Shown here: in pieces, positions 56,396 to 64,000 of the stretch
Layout of the letters: every line of letters starts with the position of its first letter
How positions within the stretch are numbered: position 1 is the stretch's first letter
Assembly: GCF_000003815.2 (NCBI RefSeq)
Contig: NC_049991.1
Span: 21,232,112 to 21,296,111, forward strand
DNA length: 64,000 nucleotides
Direction of reading: 5' to 3'
DNA from: Branchiostoma floridae
Lineage: Eukaryota > Chordata > Leptocardii > Amphioxiformes > Branchiostomatidae
Made by a program: the position numbers and the translations under genes
Notes under the pieces: generated by a model
Databases searched by the model: none
What the model was told of the DNA's origin: nothing
The model's input: the letters and a program-made list of their open reading frames with translations, nothing else

Positions 56396-56749
56396 AAATT
56401 GTTGAATCGACATCGCTTCATGACAAGACTGTAACTCCCATTGAAAGGCACCTCCAGGCTCGTCCCTGCGGGTAACGGTTATGTGGCAGGTTTCCGATCA
56501 TGGTAAATGTCTTCAACTTGAACTTCACAAGCTTTCTATCTATAAATCGACCTGTATTAGTCGGAACCAACTTAGTACATAGTTCACACCACGTCAAACA
56601 TGGTTTCTTCTACTTAAGCACATTCAGGGAGACATGGCCAGAATATTAAGTCATATCAAGAACGAAGCGATAGCAAAAGACCGTTTAATTTTCTGGGTAT
56701 GACAAACCAGCATGTAACACCCACTCCATCCAGGTGGAACCATGTACAT

Positions 56750-56872
56750 GGAGGTGGTATGTCACTGCACTTTGGGCACCGGTGCGGCACTGTGGGGTTC
56801 GTTCACTGCGGCACTGTTGTGTTATTTTCGCGATTTTTACAATTTAGATATTGCGTTACACGCATCCTCCTA
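56750..56872. mobile_element. MITE family 1, partial copy
   Basis: ggcaccggtgcggcactgtg and cgttcactgcggcactgttg match the right half of the family; the rest is missing. Confidence 0.6.
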
Positions 56873-56879
56873 ACGCCCG

Positions 56880-58190
56880 GTCCCCAACGGCATTACCTTA
56901 TGGGGTTTTGACACGACTGTGGTTCCTCTGCGTAGGAGAATGCGTTACACGTTAAAGTAGGACTTGAAAGACAAAAAGTGAATGAATTCAAATGAATGAA
57001 TGAATGAACAACACGAAGCAACTTTACAAAGGATTTATACCAAGCTAATAAAGTAGTCTTCTCTCTTCTCGGAACATTGTGTAGATGTCGGAACAGATAG
57101 TGTTTGTTATTCAGAGTTATTCCGTTGCCTGATACGTTCAAGGTACGGAAACTCTTCCTAATATCCACCACACAGCGCGGTACTGTATCACATGGCCGGG
57201 CCTTGTACGTTACCTCAGATGACATATGTAGATCCGAATCCCAGCTCGGTCCGGTTCGAGTTTGACGGAACATCCCAGAGGACGGCGCACGACATACTGG
57301 CAGTTTTAACGAAGCAGAACACATTTCTTACCGGCAATTTGCAAACTCTACTTGTTTACTGAGATCGTCAGGGACTGTTATTTTATCGTGGCATCGTGCT
57401 TGGCGTAACTGATAGATTGTTGGTCTATTTACTTAAAAACTGGATATGACTTGGAACTCAAGCAGCTGGATATGATTTTACAAAACCATATTCAGTAGCT
57501 TTAACATCTGCTATTTGCAGTGACACAGTACTAGGTTTAAAATGGTAAAAATAGATATTAAATAAATCTTTCTTAGACAAACGTCAAGTGTAATTCTCAA
57601 AGCAAAATCAACACAGTAGTTTGTCTTCCTTTTGTTTTTACTCTCGAGACAAAGTTGTTCACAGCATCCACAACCGACAATTCATCTAATAGTTCCACCC
57701 GAAGTCGGGAATCATTTGTGTACTTCAAAATAACATGATTACAAGTTGTTGTCATGGTAATTTTCCAACACTTTCCGTTGAAATTGTCCAAAAATATCCA
57801 CATCCTGAAGCCGTGAGCTAAAATCCTTATATGTAGAGCTCCAGAAAATGTGATTATAGCTGACTTACCTAATCGGTCTAATATTATCTGCCGTTAACTC
57901 GAGTCCTCGTCGTTGTTGTTACAACTAAAGCAATTACGGACAATCACGATTTCCTGCCCTCCCCGCAAGCTGTTGTGTTTGTGACGCACTTGTTACCATA
58001 GAGACCAAACAAAATCTGCCCTTTTCATCTCAGAAGCGGTTTTATTATAGCCGCTCCCCGCGCCCGTAGTTTGTTCAGAACTCCGACTGTGTACCAAGGC
58101 CGAGATGGCATCAAAGGCGGAAGAAACAGCTGCTGCAGAAGACTTCTTCCTGAAGTGCACTACAGATTCGACGGAGGCGACATCATGTAG
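56880..58190. other. Gene-free stretch
   Basis: A 143-codon minus-strand frame (56893-57324) has no recognised motif and no splice context. No gene called. Confidence 0.4.
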
Positions 58191-58194
58191 AAAT

Positions 58195-58800
58195 GATTAA
58201 CAACGTCCAAAAAACTGACCACTGACCAATATCTCAGAGATCTTTGACATCGACTGACGAGTAACACTATTTTTTGACATATCGCTCGTTGATTTTGGAT
58301 ACACTTTGGCGTTTACACAGCTTTCAATGTTGCTTTTTTTTACAATTTGTCCATGTTGTAGTTCGTTGAAGAGATTCATCTGTCACGTATGTATACAGTT
58401 TACTAAATAGAATGTTCATCAATCAAAGCAGTGCCTACTATTTGAAAGGTAAATTCACGTACCTCCAAATTTTTTATGGCTATCAGTGGCATGTTGATGA
58501 CAAGTTGTAGTGTTTTGAACCAGACGTCATTGTCCCTAAACTACATTTAGCGACGATTATAATAAACGACGTCCAAAATAATGACCAATATCTTAAACGT
58601 CTTTGACACCGACTGACGAGTGACCAATTTCTTTTTTACATATTGCTCGGCGATTTTGTATAACAAGTTTTTAACTTTCTTTTGTACACTTTGTGCATGT
58701 TGTAGCCTTTTGAACCACTTTAAACCTGAACCAGTATCAGCCCTGGTACACCGAAGAAGGTTATCAGACATCCAGGTAATATGATACACAAGATAGCAGC
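58195..58800. repeat. Two ~180-bp direct copies
   Basis: caacgtccaaaa.actgacc, tgaccaatatct.a.a..tctttgac, cgactgacgagt and attgctcg.(t/c)gattttg.at occur at about 58200 and 58566. Diverged local duplication. Confidence 0.7.
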
Positions 58801-59190
58801 CTCTGGATAGATTCTACTCACCCTAGAGTTGCTGGAGTGAACTGTAATAGGATGCCAAAGATAGTAGTCACTCAAGAAACTGCATAGATACTGTGCTGTA
58901 ATTGCTTAAGTTGCTCAGTTATCTTGCGTAACAAAGTCCAGTTGTTATTGGCCCTCGTCTCCTGTGGCCTTTATCGTTACTGCTTTTGGTAGATGAGTCC
59001 TACAACCGGTGAGAGAAGTGTGAAGAAGTCTACTAATTGTAGTAGAAGTACGTGAGTTGCGCCACAATGTACGCTTCCGGTGATAGGGCTGTCTTTCAAA
59101 GACTTTTTTTTCAAATGACACCACTTTCGTTTTTAGCCGTTATCAATGGCACATCGAGTAGTTCGGCTTTTTGCTCAATCCCAAAAACAT

Positions 59191-59407
59191 TACTGTAAAT
59201 GTATTTAAGTTCGCGGGGATTTAATTTCGCGGTAGCGGGAAAAAGGACTTTTCGCGGTGGATTTAAGTTCGCGGTAACACCATAGACAGCAATCTAATAT
59301 CATAATAGAAAAATTTTCGCGGTGGTTTTAAATTCGCGGTGAAGTGGTCACCGCGAAAACCGCGAACATTAATCCACCGCGAACATTTCTGCATTTACAT
59401 TGCAGTA
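59191..59407. mobile_element. MITE with TACTGTAAATG ends and TTCGCGGT core words
   Basis: Ends tactgtaaatgtatttaagt (left) and gcatttacattgcagta (right). Interior words ttcgcggtgg and ccaccgcgaa occur repeatedly in both orientations. Confidence 0.85.
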
Positions 59408-59629
59408 TGTGAAATAAATGAATATATGCATCGTAGAAAGACCATGTCGCAAGTTTCGCGCCAGGTTGTGGGACAATATTTTCAATGTAGTTAACGTTAT
59501 CATCCTGATGAGACATTTCATATGAATATCGTAATGTACTACATTGTTCTAATGATAAGTCGTAACGATATGAATATCCGTTGCACTGCCGATATCTACC
59601 TTTTGCCCAATCCTCAATGGAAGACCAGA

Positions 59630-60350
59630 CGAGACGATCTTTTCAAAGTGCATTTGAACAAAAGCGACCAGTTTGGCAACACCTATAATGAAATGCGCAT
59701 CCTTCTTCACACAGACAACCTATAATCTTCAACAACTCTGACATTTCATCAGCTCCTGCCAGACGTATATATCGACTGGTAGTTATTGGCCTGTGCTGTG
59801 CGCAGCAGTAGAGAGATGTCGGTACTTGTGTGATAAGGTTATTAGGCACTCCTGTTACATTTTGTACTGATGAAGGCGACAGATGGTCTTCGAAACGTTT
59901 ACGGAAGAATTAACCCTATCCAGACGGGAGTGGGGGTGGCTAAAAGTGCCTGAGCCAATTTTGACGTCGTATAGCTCCTAAACGGCTTGTGCTAGAACAA
60001 CCAAACTTCGTGACTTTCCTAGAATATTGTTGGCAACAAAATGAGTAAGTTTATGATTTTTCGTTTTGCCATGGCAACGGTTTTCTGAGAGACATATTTT
60101 ACAAAATCACCAGACCATGCCGCGATTTATGTGTGCTAAGACGATCTTTTCCAAGTGCATTTGAACAAAGACAACACTAGTAATGAAATGCGCATCCTTC
60201 TTCACACAGACAACCTATAATCTTCAACAGCTCTGGCATTTCATCGGCTCCTGCCAGACGTGTATATCGACTGGTAGTTATTGGCCTGTGCTCTGCGCCT
60301 TAGTAGAGTGATCTCAGTACTTGTGAGATAAGGTTACTAGGCACTCGTGT
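59630..60350. repeat. Two ~210-bp direct copies
   Basis: Copies at about 59632-59850 and 60138-60350 share aatgaaatgcgcatccttct, cacagacaacctataatctt, gctcctgccagacgt and tagttattggcctgtgctgt-like sequence. A 67-codon frame over the first copy is not preserved in the second. Confidence 0.85.
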
Positions 60351-60904
60351 TTCTGCAGAATCAATGATAAGCCTTTTCATCGCCCTTCTCCTAACCATTC
60401 TATGTCCTCATTGGTAACAGGCAATAACCGCTAGTAGTACTGACCAAGGATAAGTGTGTGTGTGTGTACGCGGTACGGTGGTGTGTACATGCTGAATGAA
60501 GCGGATTCTTGTTCTGGTTTTGATACTGAGTAACACCCCTTAGTGTTGGGGCAATCCACCCAGGGCGCAGTTCTACTGTTTTATTGGCCGTTCCTCAGGT
60601 GTTGTAACACCTCTTCCTTAAATTTAACGGGATTAGCTTGAAGGGTGGTTGAATATGGTAGATTATTCCAGTCGATAGTGGTTCTTGGGAAGTATGAATA
60701 TTTGAGACAATCTTTATTGGTCTTGATGAGTTTATATATGAGTTTGGGTGATTATGTCGAGATTGCCTTGGGTAACAGCTGCAAACAGGAATCAACCGGC
60801 AGGGCTGGGAGACTTTGTCTAGATTTCTGGAGATTTATAAGTCTGGCGGATAACAGCAACATCATCACAGTGAACCGTTCCACGTGTAGTTTTGTTTAAG
60901 CCGT

Positions 60905-61149
60905 AAGGCCCCCTTTCCACTAGACGGCGATCGCGCTGCGCTCTCACTGCGACCTAAATAGGATATGTGTACCCTTCGCTTTCACACTGGGTATATCATA
61001 CAAAACGTACAAGTGTGATTGAGAAGACAACAAAACACACAAAGTGTAAACAAATTCGTTTCTTTTCTATAGAATTCGTTGAGCGATCTGTCAAAAACTA
61101 TGTCGCAGAGAGAGCGCGGCGAGAGCGCCGTCCAAGTGGAAAGGGGGAT
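60905..61149. mobile_element. MITE family 2, complete copy
   Basis: Ends gccccctttccactagacgg and gccgtccaagtggaaaggggg in parts. The interior has cactgggtatatcatacaaa and attcgttgagcgatctgtca. The best-preserved member in the window. Confidence 0.9.
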
Positions 61150-61161
61150 ATGCGGACCCGA

Positions 61162-61312
61162 TATTACAAGTTGTATGTAAGACAAAGCGTTGTAGAAAGA
61201 TAGTATCTCATAACTGCAGCAGCCGCACGTTGGCGGGGTCGCTGCGGCGGAGCGATTAGACAGCGTTCAACGGATTACATCCATAAAAACAGAATCTTTT
61301 CAGGCTTACTGT
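61162..61312. repeat. Inverted repeat arm, left
   Basis: This 151-bp segment starts attacaagttgtatgtaaga and ends caggcttactgt. It matches 62515-62664 in reverse complement with few differences. Confidence 0.9.
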
Positions 61313-61482
61313 ACGCTCAACGAACTGTATAGAAAATGAACGAATATTTTTACACTTTCTGTGTTTTGTTGTCCTCTCAGTCACACTTTGTATGATATAC
61401 CCAGTGTGAAATCAAAGGTTACACATATCCTATTTAGGTCGCAGTGAGAGCGCATCGCGATCGCTTTCTAGTGGAAAGGGTA
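61313..61482. mobile_element. MITE family 2, right half
   Basis: gctcaacgaactgtatagaa through gatcgctttctagtggaaag. It directly abuts the left inverted arm. Confidence 0.8.
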
Positions 61483-62154
61483 CCTGGCAGAAGTGGATAA
61501 AAACAACACCATCACAGTAAACCATTCCACGTGCAGTCTTGTTCCAGCCGTAACGAACTGATACACATAGCAGATACATATATGGTGTATTGAGAACAGC
61601 TATATACACAATTTGTAATCACACAGAGAAATAACTCCTACATTATGGAGCCAGGGATGAGAAGTCTCAAGATTTGATGGCCGTGTTATGGCGATGGTGA
61701 TGGTTGATCTGAAATAAAAACGATGTTCAAAATGTAGATATTGTGAAAATGACCATCAGCAAGGTTGTAACACATTGCTAAACGATCTCGATCACTGCCT
61801 TTCGCGTCAGTAACTTTTTAAAAAGTTTGTTTGATGTTTTTTTTCTACATTGATAACTTCTAGAAGTTTTTTATGTTTGTCCTTGGATTTTATTACTGAC
61901 GTATGGTCTGTGCTGTGATCATTGACGCAATGCAGGTAATATAGAGTTTCACTCACGCAACGTTACCTGCTGTGTTAGTGCAAATAAAATCTGAATCTCT
62001 GAATGTAGCAGAGTCTTTTAACTCCGCAACCATAAAACAGATACGCTCGCGCTGGGATGTGTTTTTTATTGGGATGCGTCTACCATGCTGCTCTGTACTA
62101 TGCTGACATATATCAACACTACGCAGCATAGTACATACATGCAGCTTCTCATTG

Positions 62155-62394
62155 AAGGTGAAATCTCACCGGACGTGGGGCACGCTTGTGGCGTTGCCGG
62201 GTTCGGAAGATACTCAACGAATTTCAGAGAAAAAGAACGAATTTTCTTACTTGCGGTGTATTTTGTCGTATTCTATGTCACACGCAATATCTGAATCATT
62301 TAAAAAAATCGGAGAAGATAACAAAACATTGTCGCCGTAAACGAACCCCACAATGCCACAAGCGTGCCCCACGTCCAGTGAGAGTGCACCTTAG
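62155..62394. mobile_element. MITE family 1, copy 5
   Basis: Ends aaggtgaaatctcaccggac and cagtgagagtgcacctt. Lies between the two inverted arms at 61162 and 62515. Confidence 0.85.
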
Positions 62395-62514
62395 GTCTTC
62401 CATCCATATTGGACAGCGTGGACTGTACTAGCCAGTAATCATAAGGGAGTAAAGTAGTGCTGCACGGTCCTAGCGTTACCCTTATGTACAAGTGTGACTA
62501 AGAATACAGCAAAA

Positions 62515-62664
62515 ACAGTAAGCCTGAAAAGATTCTGTTTTTATGGATGTAATCCGTTGAACGCTGTCTAATCGCTCCGCCGCAGCGACCCCGCCAACGT
62601 GCGGCTGCTGCAGTTATGAGATACTCTCTTTCTACAACGCTTTGTCTTACATACAACCTGTAAT
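62515..62664. repeat. Inverted repeat arm, right
   Basis: Reverse-complement partner of 61162-61312: acagtaagcctgaaaagatt ... gtcttacatacaacctgtaa. Confidence 0.9.
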
Positions 62665-62679
62665 AGCCGGTGTGCAATA

Positions 62680-62922
62680 ACACCCCCTTTTCACTTTTCA
62701 CTCTTGCCGCGCTCTCTCTGCGACATAAATTTTGACATATCACTGAACGGATTATTTAGAAAAGAGACGAATCTTTTTACACTTTTTTTGTTTTGTTGTC
62801 CTGTCAGTCACACTTTTGCGTTTTGTATAATATACCCAGTGTGAAAGCGAAGGCTTCACATATTCCATTTAGGTCACAGTGAGAGCACAGAGCGATCGCG
62901 GTCTAGTGGAAAGGGGGCCTAA
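62680..62922. mobile_element. MITE family 2, copy beside the right arm
   Basis: cacccccttttcac on the left and gatcgcggtctagtggaaag on the right, with acccagtgtgaaagcgaagg inside. Confidence 0.8.
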
Positions 62923-63115
62923 ACAGTCACTTTGCTTGACGTGTACAATTTAGGTTAAAATTCTAAATCACAGGAACATGCTGTCAACATAACGGTGCCG
63001 AAAAAAGTATTGACAGGACTCACAGGAGAATGCTTTGTTTTATATTACATACAATACACTTCATAGCATTGTATTCGGATGTCTCATGTGCATAATACTG
63101 TCAGCACATGTAGTA

Positions 63116-63394
63116 CAGTGGGATAATCCAACACGTCACCGGAACGTACTGCGCCTGCGCGAACCCTGGTGTTTTGGGGCTTGGTTTGGTCAACGTTGCA
63201 TTGAAATCCCGCTTGTTGCACAGTATATGTTAGAGACATGGTTTCATGTAAAACGTACACGGGATTTTACCCTTATATACGCACGTACTTTCTTAAATGC
63301 GGCCCTTTAGTAAACCGGGGGTTTAGCAAGGTTTAGCATGTCTATACTTTTCGCGCAGGCGCAGTACGTTCCGGTGACGTGCTGGATAATCCAG
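63116..63394. mobile_element. TIR element with GATAATCC and long GC-rich arms
   Basis: Inverted arms of about 43 bases: gtgggataatccaacacgtc ... gcgcctgcgcga and tcgcgcaggcgcagtacg ... gtgctggataatccag. The core is unrelated to the other families here. Confidence 0.9.
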
Positions 63395-63474
63395 TAAGTC
63401 TACGTGATCATTTGATCTAGCTGAACGCGCTATCACCGACCTATCATCACGCTCGTCTCACTGACGAGACGTCA

Positions 63475-63842
63475 ATGTCCCGGGGTTATGCAAGGGCAGC
63501 GCTGATTGGATCAGCGCCACTTAGGAGAATTAAGTGCCACGGGTGCTCCCTGCTAACGGCACGCGATTCAACCAGACTGGCCGTCTTGGTAGGCTCCTCA
63601 CATCCCTCAGACTTAAATATACTGACAAGACTTCTTGGGAGGAGGGTTCTGAGACGTACGTGCGAAAGAGGTAAGAGCAAGAATGACATAAAGCTACTCT
63701 ATGAGTTGAAATACTGATCTGTAGGAAGGAGTCTACTTCTATAACGTTATGTAAAAACATTTCATTTTATTCTCATATTATTGTTTTTCCAGTCGTTACG
63801 CAGGAGAATAACGTTACCTCGGGGAGCAGACGTCCGGCCTGA
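63475..63842 (+). CDS. Weak two-exon candidate at the window edge
   Basis: An ATG at 63475 opens 65 codons (MSRGYARAALIGS...RRTCER) ending at a good donor, G then GTAAGA at 63671. A polypyrimidine tract and TTTTTCCAG precede 63793, and the phase fits to give VVTQENNVTSGS then TGA at 63842, about 81 aa in all. No domain is recognised. It could be a short protein, an untranslated leader of a gene beyond the window, or chance. Confidence 0.25.
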
Positions 63843-64000
63843 CTCCGGCGGACTCTGATGATCGGGGCCCGCGGGGAGTCGTCATCGCGAACCCGTCAGC
63901 AGCCTCGCTCATCAGCCGGTACGGAACCGCAACGGGTGCCGTAACACCACCGGGCCTGTGCGCGGGCGTATAGGAGCTGTAACTGTAGATAGGGCCGAAC
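63818..64000 (-). CDS. Possible coding exon running off the window (minus strand)
   Basis: A GC-rich 183-base frame without stops reads FGPIYSYSSYTPAHRPG... to SAGVRPDVCSPR and ends AG before GTAACG. The absence of stops and the donor fit an internal exon of a gene to the right, but it overlaps the plus-strand candidate; both cannot be right without more sequence. Confidence 0.25.

Noticed and set aside
56893-57324. 143-codon minus-strand frame
   Set aside because: No motif, no flanking splice sites that make sense, and an AATG microsatellite inside.

Overview
The window looks like chordate, most probably amphioxus (Branchiostoma), nuclear DNA. Evidence: spliced genes with GT..AG introns, TATA-box promoters, a tRNA-derived SINE, a CR1/L2-like LINE fragment, and many small inverted-repeat DNA elements (MITEs) and microsatellites. 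No prokaryotic features are present. The species call is an inference from the gene family and repeat style, not a database match.

The left 40 kb holds a cluster of small secreted cysteine-rich hormone-like genes of the prokineticin (AVIT / Bv8) type. Four complete gene models can be spliced by eye: gene A (428-4487, minus, 3 exons, 172 aa), gene B (14456-16673, plus, 3 exons, 104 aa), gene C (18687-21768, minus, 2 exons, 110 aa) and gene E (30070-39789, plus, 4 exons, 179 aa). A fifth first exon, D (10892-10978, plus), has no second exon of its own in view and may be an alternative first exon of B. Each model has a signal peptide, a short AVITG-like N-terminus (LVLTG, VVTG, LVLTR) ending exactly at the exon 1/2 boundary, and ten cysteines in prokineticin order. 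The arrangement is A and D/B divergent, B and C convergent, C and E divergent.

The most unusual feature is that in A, C and E the exon edges, including real splice sites, have been copied into local minisatellites. About four extra copies of the exon 2 acceptor edge lie in intron 1 of A. Eight extra copies lie in intron 1 of C, separated by a roughly 20-bp repeat. Two extra copies of exon 2a lie in intron 1 of E, and about 16 copies of the exon 2b donor edge lie in intron 3 of E. The paralogs also differ in intron number and in where introns cut the ten-cysteine domain, and A has an in-frame 21-bp coding minisatellite in its C-terminal tail.

From about 40 kb to 63 kb I see no convincing gene. 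That part is filled with MITE families, inverted repeats, degenerate tandem repeats and microsatellites. At the right edge (63.4-64.0 kb) there are weak candidates for exons of another gene. The ten-cysteine proteins would act outside the cell, presumably on G-protein-coupled receptors if they behave like vertebrate prokineticins.
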